From assembly GCA_963675135.1 (NCBI GenBank), contig OY776129.1:78147348-78211347 (forward strand): a stretch of 64,000 nt of DNA. Direction: 5' to 3'. Below the pieces are notes generated by a model. That model saw only the letters and a list, made by a program, of their open reading frames with translations. It made no database searches and was not told the origin of the DNA. Numbering within the stretch: position 1 is the first letter of the stretch; each line of letters opens with the position of its first letter. Source of the DNA: Galeopsis tetrahit (taxonomy: Eukaryota > Streptophyta > Magnoliopsida > Lamiales > Lamiaceae). The position numbers were made by a program, and so were the translations under genes. Positions 44,792 through 56,256 of the stretch are shown here, piece by piece.

Positions 44792-46855
44792 ATGCTGTCT
44801 CTCTTCATTCTTCTGAATCCTCAATTACTACAACGCTGTACTCGCAAATCCCCCTTCAGCCTCTCTTCATTATATCATCTCCACGCACAGGCACCAGTCT
44901 CTTCATTAAGAAACAAACCCAAGAAACATACTACTATTTCGTGGAACACAACGCACAATTTTGTACTCTCACACCCTACTCTGTTTCTTCTCGAAACCAA
45001 ATGCAACTCCATGATTCACCTCGAGCAAATCCAGTGCCAAATGGTTGTCACTGGGCTTGATTTAGACGCCCTCGCTTACAGCCGCTTAGTAGCTTTCTCT
45101 GCACTTTCTCCAACAGGGGGTGATCTGAATTATTCCAAAAGATTGTTGTTTGCAATGCAGAACCCGAATGTGTTTTCGTGGAATATTGTCATTCGAGCTG
45201 TTTGCGAGAGTCAATATCCATGTGAAGCTTTTCTTTTGTACAAGCAAATGTTGGTTTTTGTTAGTTCCAGTGGTGTGAGTTTAAGGCCTGATAATTATAC
45301 TTTTCCGTTATTGCTCAAAACTTGTGCCAATTTGTTCCTTTCTCAGTTAGGGTATGGGATTCTTGGTCATGTATTGAAGATGAACTATGACAAGGACATA
45401 TTTGTGCATAATGCTTTGATTCATTTCTTGGTTTCTTGTGGGGAATTAGAGGCTGCCCACAAAGTGTTCGAGGAAAGTTGTGTGAGGGACTCTGTTTCTT
45501 GGAATTCTTTGATTAATGGGTATGTCAAGAGTGGGAGAGCTATGGAGGCTTTGAGAATATACGAGGAAATGAAGACGACGAGGGATGCTGATCCAGATGA
45601 GATTACTATGATCGGGGTCGTTATGGCATGTACTCAGTTGCAGGATTTGAAGCGTGGTCGTGAATTCCATCGAGATATAAGACTTGGAGGGTTGAAGATG
45701 AGCATCCCGCTTGTTAATGCACTTTTAGACATGTATATCAAGTGTGGAGACGTTGAGGAAGCGAAAGCTTTGTTTGAGAGGATGGAGAAGAAGACTATGG
45801 TGACGTGGACTACAATGGTGGTGGGTTATGCCAAACTCGGGTATCTGGATGTTGCTCGGAGGCTTTTCAACACAATGCCAGAGAAGAACGTTTTCCCATG
45901 GAACGCAATGATAAGTGCGTATGTCCAAGCTCATCAAGGCAAAGAAGCATTGTCTTTGTTTCATGAGATGCAAGCAATGAAGGTTGAACCTGATGAAGTA
46001 ACCATGGTTAGCTGCTTATCTGCTTGCGCTCAGCTTGGAGCACTCGATGTTGGGATATGGATTCATCGTTACATTGAGAAACATAACCTCTCTGTCAACG
46101 TTGTTCTTGGAACAGCATTGGTTGACATGTACGCCAAATGTGGTAATATAGCAAAGGCGCTTCAGGTTTTCCATGAGATCCCGAGCAGAAATGCACTAAC
46201 TTATACTGCAATAATTGGTGGATTGGCACTTCATGGAGACGCACAAGACGCCTTATCGTGCTTTCACGAGATGATTCATGCTGGTCTAATGCCAGATGAT
46301 GTAACTTTTCTGGGAGTTTTGTCAGCATGCTGTCATGGAGGTTTGGTGGAAGAGGGTCGCGAGATATTTTCTCAAATGAGCTCCAAATTCAAGATTTCGC
46401 CAAGAATTAAACATTATTCTTGCATGGTTGACCTTTTCGGTAGGGCTGGTCTTCTCAAGGAGGCCATACAACTTGTGGAAAACATGCCCATGGAAGCAGA
46501 TGCTGTGGTTTGGGGGGCCTTGTTTTTTGCTTGTCGAATCCACAAAAACATCGAGATGGGGGAGAGAGCTGCGATCAAACTTCTCCAGTTGGATCCTGAT
46601 GATAGTGGGATATACGTATTGCTTGCAAACATGTACGTCGAAAGAAATATGTGGCAAAAGGCTGGGGAGGTGAGAAAGATGATGAGGGACAGAGGAGTAG
46701 ATAAGACCCCCGGTTGCAGCTCCATCGAGGTTAATGGAAATTTGTATGAGTTCATAGTCAGAGATAAGTCACATTCTCAATCCAACCAGATATATGAATG
46801 TTTGTTTCATTTATCAAAACAAATGGAGCCTGTAAAATGTGTAGCTGGTATATGA
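44792..46855 (+). CDS. SLO1: PLS-class pentatricopeptide repeat protein (E subgroup), SLO1-like
   Basis: An intronless gene of 687 codons. It carries a series of PPR units, with recurrent DMYIKCGDVEEAKALFERM and DMYAKCGNIAKALQVF style L/S repeats, then the E domain with GCSSIEVNG near residues 650-658, and no DYW domain. The N-terminal half (NSMIHLEQIQCQMVVTGL; LNYSKRLLFAMQNPNVFSWN) and the overall register agree with Arabidopsis SLO1 (At2g22410), an E-type PPR needed for C-to-U editing of mitochondrial nad4 and nad9 transcripts. The first 60 residues are Ser/Arg-rich and compatible with a mitochondrial presequence. Lacking DYW, it would need a partner carrying the deaminase-like domain. Orthology is judged from remembered sequence features and needs a tree. 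Confidence 0.85.
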   Translation: MLSLFILLNPQLLQRCTRKSPFSLSSLYHLHAQAPVSSLRNKPKKHTTISWNTTHNFVLSHPTLFLLETKCNSMIHLEQIQCQMVVTGLDLDALAYSRLVAFSALSPTGGDLNYSKRLLFAMQNPNVFSWNIVIRAVCESQYPCEAFLLYKQMLVFVSSSGVSLRPDNYTFPLLLKTCANLFLSQLGYGILGHVLKMNYDKDIFVHNALIHFLVSCGELEAAHKVFEESCVRDSVSWNSLINGYVKSGRAMEALRIYEEMKTTRDADPDEITMIGVVMACTQLQDLKRGREFHRDIRLGGLKMSIPLVNALLDMYIKCGDVEEAKALFERMEKKTMVTWTTMVVGYAKLGYLDVARRLFNTMPEKNVFPWNAMISAYVQAHQGKEALSLFHEMQAMKVEPDEVTMVSCLSACAQLGALDVGIWIHRYIEKHNLSVNVVLGTALVDMYAKCGNIAKALQVFHEIPSRNALTYTAIIGGLALHGDAQDALSCFHEMIHAGLMPDDVTFLGVLSACCHGGLVEEGREIFSQMSSKFKISPRIKHYSCMVDLFGRAGLLKEAIQLVENMPMEADAVVWGALFFACRIHKNIEMGERAAIKLLQLDPDDSGIYVLLANMYVERNMWQKAGEVRKMMRDRGVDKTPGCSSIEVNGNLYEFIVRDKSHSQSNQIYECLFHLSKQMEPVKCVAGI

Positions 46856-47169
46856 CACCCCAATGACGAGGTTCGATTGTTTCAACTCGTTCGGTCTTCA
46901 TTATATCATATTCGACGAAAAAGCAGACAACTGATACTAATTTGTAAGACCAGCCTCTTCTAGAGGTCGATGTTGCACATTCAATTTTATACGTAGTATT
47001 TCAATAAGATCTTCACATTTAGGCTGCTTGCTGATAATTTTCTTTATGTTACTCCAGTGGTAAGCAATATATGATAACATAACATAACAATATATACAAG
47101 TTACAGCTACAATGATGAAAAGCAACAGAGCACGAAGATTCGATTTTCAAATTCCCAAAGGGTTAAATG
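46856..47169. other. Convergent 3' ends of the SLO1-like and L18-like genes
   Basis: 314 bp without coding sequence, probably shared 3' UTR space. Confidence 0.6.
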
Positions 47170-48899
47170 TCAAACAAATATGATACCATTAGCCTGAATT
47201 GTATCAAGAATAATGGCAAGTCTACCCTCAATGCGCTCATTCTTCTTCGCTTCATATGCCACTGCATATACGTCAGCATCCTTTGTTCGTTCAGCAATCA
47301 AATTTCCTATAACTCTACATGCATTGTTATCAGTAAGAGAAGGCAATGCGTTCCTGAGATCCTTTGCATTTGTGGTAGCAACCGATATAACTTTGCTAGT
47401 ACCTCGATGCATCACTTTTGCATGAACAAATCGCTTGGAAAAGAACACGTTCAACAGAAATGGCCTCATATACATATCTGTCTTTTGTTTCCATGATTTT
47501 TTGTTAGGCTTCTTATCAAGTTCACCACGAGATCTCCTCGTCCAAGCAGCTTGAACTACGAACCCCTTTAAAAATTCATACAAGATCAGACTATATACAA
47601 CCAAAAGATGCATCAAGAAGATGGAGAGAGAACATATAATGCATAATATATTCACTAAAATTATTCGAGCATGTTCGTTTCCAATGGAATCTAATTCTTG
47701 TAAGGGTGAGATGTAGCCATGGTATACTTCTTCTACGTGCAAATACATTCATGCTTTTTTCGTGCATTTTTTATATAATACATTAAATTCCCAATAAATT
47801 CTTCCAAAATTTTCTCTAACAACATCCAAAATTCCAAACATAGCAGGTGAGTGACACAACTAAAGTGATACAAAGCAGCTACTAATAGCCATTTATCCCT
47901 GCAATTATAATAACACGATTACATGCTTACCCTGTTCAACAATAAACCTTCCCCCAAGCATTACCCTTTTTCATATAATTGCAATTGCACTTCACCTGAA
48001 TTAGGGTAAATGCTATTTTTCATATCATCAGTCATCACACCAAGATCCATTACATCAGAAAACGTGAGACCAATCTAATTTCCAATCTATATCTTGTCTA
48101 CTTATAACAAAGTAGAACTAGCAAGTACATACTGAAAACGCGCCATAGTATGTACAAAGTCAAAGATATACATACACAACATATACATGGACCCAAAATC
48201 ATGAACTTGGGGTACATAGATAATTTAAAAATAATTGTATGAACATTGTCTTATATTTAAAGTGTAATTGCCAAAATCATTTTTACCCAACCTAATTAGT
48301 AACAAAAATCTAGTATATACCCACTTTAACTTTTTTACATGAAAGATATAAACACCCTCCAAAGTGAGTATCTTCGTTCCAGGCATACTAGCTCATTTCT
48401 CTCAGGCATTTAATCAAACATCTACCTCGCATAACTTAAATGTCTAACAATCCCTGCAATTGACATGCGTATAACTTGTGGACATATTGAGGAAAACATC
48501 AAAGTCAATTTTCACCCCTACACAGTGGACATATTGAGGAAAACAGAAATGTGAGGAAGTTGAATTCTTCGGTCCGCCATTGCACACATCAAAGCAAAAT
48601 TCAGAAACGGCCATAATTAAAAAAATTCAGAACAATCATTCGGGTGAAACCATCTACTAATAGAAGAATACAGAAGGGGTTAACGGCTATTCATAAAATA
48701 TACAGTATAATCAAACGGAGAAAAAAAGTACCTTGTTTGTAGTGAGATTTAAACTGGACAAAGTTGTTGAAATTTTGATGTTTGGAAAAGAAGAAGACCA
48801 TGAGAGATTATTACGTCCATCTCTTTTACTTGAGAATATCTGTGAGGGGAGAGAGAGAGATGCAGACGGTGGTGTGGATATGCAATTGCAAGCTGCCAT
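47170..48899 (-). CDS. uL18-type (L18p/L5e) ribosomal protein family member, organelle-targeted
   Basis: Two exons, 48899-48732 and 47565-47170, with a 1166-bp intron; 187 residues. Exon 1 encodes a Ser/Thr/Asn-rich, acid-poor leader (MAACNCISTPPSASLSLPSQ...), typical of a plastid or mitochondrial transit peptide. Exon 2 carries the L18-like core: FVHAKVMHRGTSKVISVATT, then NNACRVIGNLIAERTKDADV and a C-terminal EGRLAIILDTIQANGI. uL18 proteins bind 5S rRNA on the large ribosomal subunit; plants have several divergent organellar L18p/L5e-family members of unclear role. The alternative start inside the intron is a shadow with an intron-encoded hydrophobic stretch. Which organelle is uncertain. 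Confidence 0.78.
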
Positions 48900-49807
48900 T
48901 TCTATCTTTCTTTTTTCTTCTTGTTTAGATAATTGAGGTGAGTTATCGACGGGGTAGTGGGTACATGATATGAAGTGGGCCGAGTAGTAGGCCCATAAGG
49001 CCTGAATTGAAGCCCAATATTTACGAGCTTCATCGGATTTAAATGAAAGCCCATTAAGATTTTCTTTAATTGTGGTGATTTATATATACTCAATATACCT
49101 CGTTATATCCAATTTTCATGATAACAATATTGATATTAAAAAAAAAGATATTTTTTCTATTTATAAAGATAGTCACATTTGAATTTATACATGAATTAAC
49201 AAAAATTATTAAATGTGATAAAGTTTAAATAATATGCCTAATTTACTCTTGATATTCTATAATTTTGATGTAAATTTCAAAACACTAGAATCTTATTTAA
49301 TTATAAAATAAGTTTAATTATGAATAAGATTATCAATAAAACATTTAATACTTAAGTAAAAAAGAAAATATGGATATAATTTGAAATGAAACAGAAAAAC
49401 ATAGTTATCTTTATAGTTATAAATATCAGAACAAATGGAGTATAAATACAAGTGTACAATAAAAAAACCAGTTGAAAAAAATATCGATAAATTTTAAAAA
49501 ATAACAATAAATATTTTCTAAGGTCTCAATTTTTCAACCTTGTTTAAGTCTCCATATTTTAATCTTATTTATAGTATTAATTTAATATCAAAATGTTACT
49601 TGTTTCACTATTTAATAAATTATTAACCTAGTTAAAAAATGATCAAAGTACACTAATTGGGTGACAATTGTTAAAGAGAAAAAACTAAACCGATAAACTG
49701 ATTTAGTTTGATTCAGACTGTGAGATTATCTCCTAGCGTGTCAATATCTCATCGCGCAGCCGCACACCTGAAACCACCACCACTCTCCATATTCGCAGGC
49801 GACATCC
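48900..49807. other. Head-to-head intergenic region between L18-like and CRR22-like genes
   Basis: 908 bp, AT-rich in the middle. It must contain both promoters. I recognise no repeat or extra gene. Confidence 0.5.
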
Positions 49808-52225
49808 ATGAGCTCGCTGCTACTGCACCGAGCAGCTCCCCCGCCTATCTCCGCCGCCGCCCCATTTCTCTCACCAAGAACTTACATCCCCGAACATATT
49901 TACAAACACCCAGTTGCAATTCTGTTAGAGCTATGCACTTCCATGAAAGAACTCCATCAATGCCTTCCCCTCATCATAAAAAACGGCCTCTACAACGAGC
50001 ACCTCTTTCAAACGAAGCTCGTCAGTCTGTTCTGCAAATTCGGGAGCATAAACGACGCCGTTAAAGTGTTTGAACCTATCGAATCGAAGATCGACCCCCT
50101 GTATCACACTCTTCTCAAAGGGTATACGCAGCAGTCCAACATTGATGATGCTTTGAAGTTCTTCGTTCGGATGAAGCACGACGGTGTTGAACAGGTGGTG
50201 TATAATTATTCCTATTTGTTGAAAGCTTGTGCGGATAATTTTGATGTTAGAAGGGGTAGGGAGATTCACGCGCAGTTGATATTGAATGGGTTACCGTCTA
50301 ATTTATTTGCCCTGACTGGTGTGATGAATTTGTATGCAAAATGCCGAGAAATTCATGAGGCGTATAAGATGTTTGAGAGAATGCCTGAGAGAGATTTAGT
50401 GTGTTGGAACACCGTGATTGGGGGTTTTGCACAGAATGGGATGCCGAAAAGGGCGCTAGAGTTGGTTGTTAGAATGCAAGTAGAAGGGCATAGCCCTGAT
50501 TTGGTTACTATTGTTTCCGTTTTGCCTGCATCTGCTGCAATTGGAAATTTGAGGACTGGGAGGTCGATTCATGCATATGTTTTAAGACGCGGGTTAGATT
50601 CATTTGTGAATGTCTCTACTGCCTTGTTAGATATGTATGCCAAATGTGGGTCAATTGGGACTGCTAGAAAGATTTTTGATTCCATGGGTTCAAGAACTGT
50701 TGTATCATGGAATTCGATGATTGATGGTTATTCCCAAAAGGAGGATTCAGAGGAAGCGTTAGATTTGTTCCAAAAGATGCTAAATGAAGGATTAAAGCCT
50801 AGTAATGTTACTGTTATGGGAGCTCTACATGCATGTGCCAATTTAGGTGATATTAAGCGCGGGCAGTTTATTCACGAATTGGTCAATCGATTAAGGCTTG
50901 ATTCTGATGTTTCTGTGATGAACTCTTTGATTTCAATGTATTGCAAGTGCAGAAGAGTTGACGTAGCTGCTGAATTATTTCGTAAACTTAAAGTGAAAAC
51001 GCTGGTCTCTTGGAATGCTATGGTATTAGGTTATGCTCAAAATGGTCGGACTATAGAAGCTATCAGCCTCTTTTGTGAAATGCAACAACAAAACGTGCAA
51101 CGTGATTCATTCACGTTGGTGAGTGTAATCACTGCTGTTGCTGAATTATCATTGATGAGGCAGGCAAAGTGGATCCATGGGCTGGTTATAAGGACATGTT
51201 TGGAAAAGAATGTTTTTGTGATGACTGCTCTTGTTGACATGTATTCAAAGTGTGGAGCAGTTCGTACAGCAAGAAAGCTATTCGATGAGATGGATGAGAG
51301 GCATGCTACAACATGGAATGCTATGATAGATGGATATGGAACACATGGTTTTGGGAAGGAGGCGGTGGAGTTATTTGATGAAATGTGCAAAGGGGTCGTA
51401 TCCCCAAATGATGTAACGTTCTTGTGTGTAATCTCAGCTTGCAGCCACTCAGGCCTTGTAAAGGAAGGGCAAAATTACTATACCATGATGAAGGAGAGAT
51501 ACGGCCTAGAGCCTTCGATGGATCACTATGGGGCCATGGTTGACCTTCTTGGTCGAGCTGGTCAACTCGAGAAGGCTTGGGACTTCATTCAGAGAATGCC
51601 CATCGAACCAGGAATCAACGTCTACGGTGCCATGTTGGGAGCTTGCAAGATTCATAAAAATGTGGATTTGGGAGAGAAGGCTGCTGATAAGCTGTTTGAG
51701 TTAGAACCTGATGATGGTGGATATCATGTTTTACTTGCAAATATCTATGCAATAGCATCAATGTGGCAGAAAGTGTCAAAGGTGAGAACTTTAATGGAGA
51801 AAAAAGGGATCAGGAAAACGCCAGGATGCAGTTCAGTAGATCTCGAAAATGAGGTGCACACTTTCTATTCTGGAAGTACACGTCATCCTCAATCGGAAAA
51901 AATATATGCATATTTGGGAGGTTTGATTGATAGGATTAAAGCAGCAGGGTATACCCCTGATATTAGTTCTATTCATGATGTGGAGGACGACGTTCAGGAG
52001 CAATTGCTGAAAACCCACAGTGAGAAGCTTGCAATTTCGTTTGGACTTCTAAATAGCCGTCAGGGTACTACCATACACATCAGGAAGAATCTTAGGGTGT
52101 GTGCAGATTGTCACAATGCAACCAAATACATATCTCTTGTGACTAAACGAGAGATTATTGTTCGTGATATGCACAGATTTCATCATTTCAAGAATGGGAC
52201 CTGCTCGTGTGGAGATTATTGGTGA
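49808..52225 (+). CDS. CRR22: DYW-class PPR protein, CRR22-like plastid RNA-editing factor
   Basis: An intronless gene of 805 codons. Order: short transit-like N-terminus; PLS repeats (NLYAKCREIHEAYKMFERMP, DMYAKCGSIGTARKIFDSMG, SMYCKCRRVDVAAELF, DMYSKCGAVRTARKLFDEMD); E/E+ domain with GCSSVDLENEVHTFYSG; complete DYW domain. The deaminase-type zinc ligands are visible as HSEK near 672 and CADCHN near 700, followed by RFHHFKNGTCSCGDYW at the C-terminus. The opening (YIPEHIYKHP...LLELCTSMKELHQ) and register match Arabidopsis CRR22 (At1g11290), which edits plastid ndhB, ndhD and rpoB transcripts. ATG 49808 is the first in-frame Met. A frame starting at 49708 in another phase is a shadow. Confidence 0.88.
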   Translation: MSSLLLHRAAPPPISAAAPFLSPRTYIPEHIYKHPVAILLELCTSMKELHQCLPLIIKNGLYNEHLFQTKLVSLFCKFGSINDAVKVFEPIESKIDPLYHTLLKGYTQQSNIDDALKFFVRMKHDGVEQVVYNYSYLLKACADNFDVRRGREIHAQLILNGLPSNLFALTGVMNLYAKCREIHEAYKMFERMPERDLVCWNTVIGGFAQNGMPKRALELVVRMQVEGHSPDLVTIVSVLPASAAIGNLRTGRSIHAYVLRRGLDSFVNVSTALLDMYAKCGSIGTARKIFDSMGSRTVVSWNSMIDGYSQKEDSEEALDLFQKMLNEGLKPSNVTVMGALHACANLGDIKRGQFIHELVNRLRLDSDVSVMNSLISMYCKCRRVDVAAELFRKLKVKTLVSWNAMVLGYAQNGRTIEAISLFCEMQQQNVQRDSFTLVSVITAVAELSLMRQAKWIHGLVIRTCLEKNVFVMTALVDMYSKCGAVRTARKLFDEMDERHATTWNAMIDGYGTHGFGKEAVELFDEMCKGVVSPNDVTFLCVISACSHSGLVKEGQNYYTMMKERYGLEPSMDHYGAMVDLLGRAGQLEKAWDFIQRMPIEPGINVYGAMLGACKIHKNVDLGEKAADKLFELEPDDGGYHVLLANIYAIASMWQKVSKVRTLMEKKGIRKTPGCSSVDLENEVHTFYSGSTRHPQSEKIYAYLGGLIDRIKAAGYTPDISSIHDVEDDVQEQLLKTHSEKLAISFGLLNSRQGTTIHIRKNLRVCADCHNATKYISLVTKREIIVRDMHRFHHFKNGTCSCGDYW

Positions 52226-52552
52226 TCTCACTAAGAATCGACAATTGCCTTTTCGTTCATCTAAGCAAAAACTTGGAAATGCTCGTTCGCTGAGAAAAAA
52301 CACGTACACCATTGAAATATAGAATCAATCATTCCATGCCATTCTTGTTGTATAGTATCATATACATATAGCATGTGTTTGTTATCTGTTTATCTTATTC
52401 AATATAGAACAGAGTTTTTGATGAATGTATAAAGTGTAGGCATTTTCCGCGTTTTACTTAAACCTCATTGACTCTACGGATTCCATTGAGATTTATAATT
52501 TGCAATTGTCCATATATAATGCATCCTCCCCTGTCTGATCAGATTGTTATCT
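52226..52552. other. 3' flank of the CRR22-like gene
   Basis: No coding sequence recognised; presumably 3' UTR and spacer. Confidence 0.5.
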
Positions 52553-53175
52553 CCCAAAAGGAATTGCTGAATGATAAAGCAGCTTCACTCATTTGATCTA
52601 CAAGTAAAAGTTTAGTCTGGGAAGGGCTTTGCTGCTCATTTTATCTCATCAGAAATTCTGAACAATAAACAGGCGAGGGGGATGATTACAAGTTATAAAC
52701 ACAAATTTTACAATTCCTCGATCAAGTCTATTGCAGCGTGTAATTCTCTCTGAGTTAATATCTGAATGTCGACATTTGATCATTTTTTGTGTTTAATTTT
52801 AGTCCAAAAGAACAAAATTTGACACCAAAATACCAAAAGAGAAACAAGTAAAAACATAAATAACTAAAGTTAGAACACATGACAAAAAATGATTGAACAT
52901 GTAATGTGCAACACGCTGTCCCGATAAAGACACATTGCTTCCAGATTCAAAGTTTAGAACACATGACAAAAAAACGACGTCATTCCAAGGATTCGAACAA
53001 CTTTAGAACGAAAATTGTACATATAAAAAACTAATTGGAACTAGATTCGTGGGAAGAAAATTAAAAGGATTATATTCCATTTTAATCCAATTAAATACGT
53101 TTGTAAATATTGTTCTTTTGTTGAAGGTGAACATGTGCATAATTATAACGATTGATTTGATGGAAGATCAAAGGC
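52553..53175 (+). repeat. P450-cluster upstream unit, copy 1
   Basis: The segment from ctcccaaaaggaattgctga to about 53150 recurs at 62428-63160; a shorter part (aaacataaataactaaagtt onward) recurs at 57085-57216. Shared landmarks include gtgcaacacgctttcccgat, cattgcttccagattcaaag and acgtttgtaaatat. It leads directly into the promoter of the intact P450, so the three copies mark former gene units of a tandem P450 cluster. Confidence 0.75.
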
Positions 53176-53190
53176 AGCCGTATCATATAG

Positions 53191-53198
53191 TATAAATA
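53191..53198 (+). promoter_or_regulatory. TATA box of the intact P450 gene
   Basis: TATAAATA. At the usual spacing, transcription would begin near 53220, just after the first in-frame ATG (53216) and before the second (53237). This favours the second as start. Confidence 0.65.
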
Positions 53199-53236
53199 TT
53201 CCACCCATTCATCAAATGAGATGCAAACAAATCTTG

Positions 53237-54827
53237 ATGGATTTTCCAACATTTTTACTCCTTATCATTTCCATATTCACGATTGCTCTTTTCAGGGCCC
53301 GAAGATCATCCAAGCTCCCTCCAGGCCCGTTTCCTTTTCCTATCATTGGCAACATCCTCCAACTCGGTAACAAACCCCATCAATCACTCGCTAAATTATC
53401 CAAAATATACGGGCCGTTAATGTCCCTTAAGCTAGGTAGCAAAACAACTATAGTTGTCTCCTCCCCTGAAATTGCAAAAATCGTGCTGCAAAAGCACGAC
53501 ATTGACTTCTGTAGTAGGAGTGTTCCTAGCTCAATTAAATATGTTGAGCATGATAAGTTCTCTATAGTATGGCTGCCTGTGGAGAATCAATGGCGAAAGC
53601 TGAGAAAAATATGCAAAGAGCAAATGTTTTCAGTTGCCAGGCTGGATTCCAGCCAGGGTTTACGGAGGGAGAAGCTGCAGAAGCTGTCTGACTATGTCAA
53701 ACAATGTTGTGAAACGGGCCAGGCCGTGGATGTAGGAGCAGCTGCATTTACGACGTCGTTGAATCTGATGTCAGCCACCCTTTTCTCGATGGAATTCGCG
53801 CAGTTCAATTCGGATTCAATGCAGGAGATGAAGGATGTGGTGTCGGGAGTGATAACTTACATTGGCAAACCCAATATGGCCGATTATTTTCCCATTTTGG
53901 AATCCATTGATCCTCAGGGGATTTCGAAGCAGTTAAAGATTCATTTCGACAAGCTGTTTGCAATTTTTGACGGAATAATAGATCAAAAATTGAAATCCAG
54001 GGGTGGGGCGGCAAATGATTTGATAGAAGCCCTGATTGATATAAACCAAAGAGATGAAGCTGAACTGAGCAGAGAAGAAATCAATCATCTGCTGATGGTA
54101 ATTAAGTGTTTCATTTGTACATGTTTGTTTTTGCCTCAACTTTTGTTTCCTACTATGTAATGGGCTTAAATTTGACATTGGATTTTGTTTGGTAATGAAT
54201 TTGACTACTATGGCTTAGGATCTCTTCGTAGCGGGGATAGACACGACTTCAAGCACGGTGGAATGGGCAATGACAGAACTATTACGCAGCCCTGATAAAA
54301 TGTCGAGAGTAAGAGACGAAATCAAAGACTTCATCCGAGAAAAAGGACAAGTTGAAGAATCGGACATCCCAAGCCTCCCATATTTGCAAGCAGTTGTCAA
54401 AGAAACATTGAGGCTTCATCCACCTGCCCCTTTCTTAGTACCTCACAAGGCTGAATCCGACGTAGAAATAAACGGCTACTTGATACCTAAAAATGCCCAA
54501 ATTCTGATCAACGTGTGGGCTAGCGGCAAAGATCCCAACGTTTGGACCAAAGCAGATTTATTCTCTCCAAAGAGATTCTTGACGGGTAAATATGATCAGA
54601 CGAACTTTAGAGGTAAAGATTTTGAACTGATTCCGTTTGGAGCAGGGAGGAGAATTTGCCCTGGATTGCCGTTGGCTTACAGGATGGTGCATCTGATGCT
54701 TGCAAGACTTGTAGGCAACTTTGAGTGGAAACTTCAACAGCCGGCACAAGAATTAGACATGGACGAGACGTTCAGCATTACTCTACAGAAGTCCATTCCT
54801 CTCAAGGCTGTCCCTATGATATTTTGA
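53237..54827 (+). CDS. Cytochrome P450, CYP76-type
   Basis: Two exons, 53237-54097 and 54219-54827, with a 121-bp intron; 489 residues. A hydrophobic N-terminal ER anchor (FPTFLLLIISIFTIALF) is followed by the proline hinge LPPGPFPFP, the C-helix WRKLRKIC, the I-helix AGIDTTSSTVEW with oxygen-activating Asp-Thr, the K-helix KETLR, PKRF in place of the common PERF, and the heme loop PFGAGRRICPG with its Cys ligand. The single intron after the I-helix approach and motifs such as NLMSATLFSMEF and DYFPIL place it near CYP76, a family that oxidises monoterpenoids, diterpenoids or phenolics; the substrate cannot be read from sequence. An ATG seven codons upstream (53216) would give 496 residues. 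It is the only intact member of a decayed local cluster. Confidence 0.88.
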
Positions 54828-55124
54828 GTTTGTCAGGTCTCTTAATGAATTATATATGTTCTAGCTTATTGTATTCTTTAAATTAAGTGAGTTTGATCTT
54901 ACAGTGGGGGTGTTAAGTTTGATAAATTGTTTCATGGTGTAATATTTATTGTTTAATGGAATGCGTAGAAGAAATAAAGAGTGCGATTTTAAATTTTAAT
55001 TCTACATATTAGAAAATTAATATACAATAGTTAATTCTTCACTTTTTTTTTTATAAGTTCAGATGTATCACCTCACTACAAATGTAGTTTTCTCTTGGGA
55101 ATATTAAGTACGTTATGGTTTTAC
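54828..55124. other. 3' flank of the intact P450 gene
   Basis: AT-rich, no coding sequence; 3' UTR and spacer. Confidence 0.5.
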
Positions 55125-55141
55125 CATTTGTAATATTATTC

Positions 55142-55262
55142 TTTTTTTTTTTTTTTGATTACAAGTTAAATACCCATCCCCTTTTTTCCCTCCCCATGAC
55201 TCGAACCCAGGACCTAAGGTCTAGGTAGTGGTGCTCTAACCACTTGAGCTATCCCACTTTGT
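55142..55262 (-). mobile_element. tRNA-derived SINE with perfect 17-bp target duplication
   Basis: On the minus strand the element starts at its tRNA-like head: tagctcaagtggttagagc (A box) and, downstream, gggttcgagtc (B box). It ends in an A-rich tail, read as poly-T at 55142-55155 on the plus strand. Identical 17-bp flanks catttgtaatattattc lie at 55125-55141 and 55263-55279. These are hallmarks of target-primed retrotransposition by a LINE. The head does not form a complete tRNA gene. Confidence 0.88.
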
Positions 55263-55871
55263 CATTTGTAATATTATTCCAAAAGAACAAAATTGACACC
55301 AAAATATCATTACGCGAAAATTGATTTTTAACAATATAAAAAATCCTGTCATTATAGTTTCTCTAGTTAAAAATCTTGGGGATTTCATATAAAAGGTCAT
55401 TTCACCTGGTGTTTTTTTAAATAAAGACATGATTCAAAATAGTTTCAGAATAAGGACAAAATGGCACATAAATGTACCATCATGCCCTTAATACATAAAT
55501 TCGGAATTAATATGGAGAAATTATTTAAATGTTTGAAATTTAAAGCTGACTCTATCAGCTCATTAATTCCGAGAATTACGCAATTAAGAAAACCTTCCTA
55601 AAATTAAATGAGAAGAAAAACAAGTTTGGTACTAAAGTTCTATCAGTTCATTAAAGCCCCCCGAATTACGCAATTAATTAAAACTTCCTAAAATTAAACT
55701 CTATCAACAACTCCGGTCAAACTTTGTAAATTTTGTGCAGAATTTTGGGGGTTTTCAATTTGTGAAGAAAGGAAACCGTGAAGTACGGAAGAAGACGAAG
55801 TGAGAAGTGAGAAGTGAGAAGAACATTTTGCTCCCTAGACCATGGTTGGAAAATTAATATAAAACCTAAAT

Positions 55872-55987
55872 CTGCATAATAAAATGAATAATGCAGAACA
55901 ATGAAATCTAAAACTGCATAATAAAATGAATAATGCAGAACAATGAAATCTAAAACTGCATAATAAAATGAATAATGCAGAAAAAAT
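55872..55987. repeat. 42-bp tandem repeat, about 2.8 copies
   Basis: Starts at 55872, 55914 and 55956, each reading ctgcataataaaatgaata then atgcagaa. It lies inside the MULE and contains no ORF. Confidence 0.9.
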
Positions 55988-56256
55988 AGTACGATGTCTT
56001 CATATTAGAGTGTGATTATGCAGAAATACGTATACATATGCAAAATAAGATCTGCATTATCCTTTGACCAAACCAATAACAAATAATCATGAACTACATT
56101 TCAGCAACACGCACGTAAATCATCACAATTTCACGAAAACAGAGCAAAATTGAACCTAAATTAAAATCATCTTAAAAAATCCTAAATTCTTTGCAAATTA
56201 TGTGTGTACGTGTGGAATTAATAATCATACCCTTGGCAAAACTCTTCATCTGACCC

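Noticed and set aside
47566..47748. Single-exon 192-residue version of the L18-like protein
   Set aside because: Its first 61 residues are translated intron. The spliced form joins an in-frame transit peptide at 48899-48732 to the conserved core.
53216..53236. First ATG of the intact P450 frame as the true start
   Set aside because: Its seven extra residues (MRCKQIL) are atypical for a P450 anchor, and the position lies upstream of the expected transcription start from the TATA box at 53191. It remains an alternative.
55142..55262. A tRNA gene on the minus strand
   Set aside because: A and B boxes are present but there is no complete cloverleaf, and the poly-A tail with target duplication shows a SINE.
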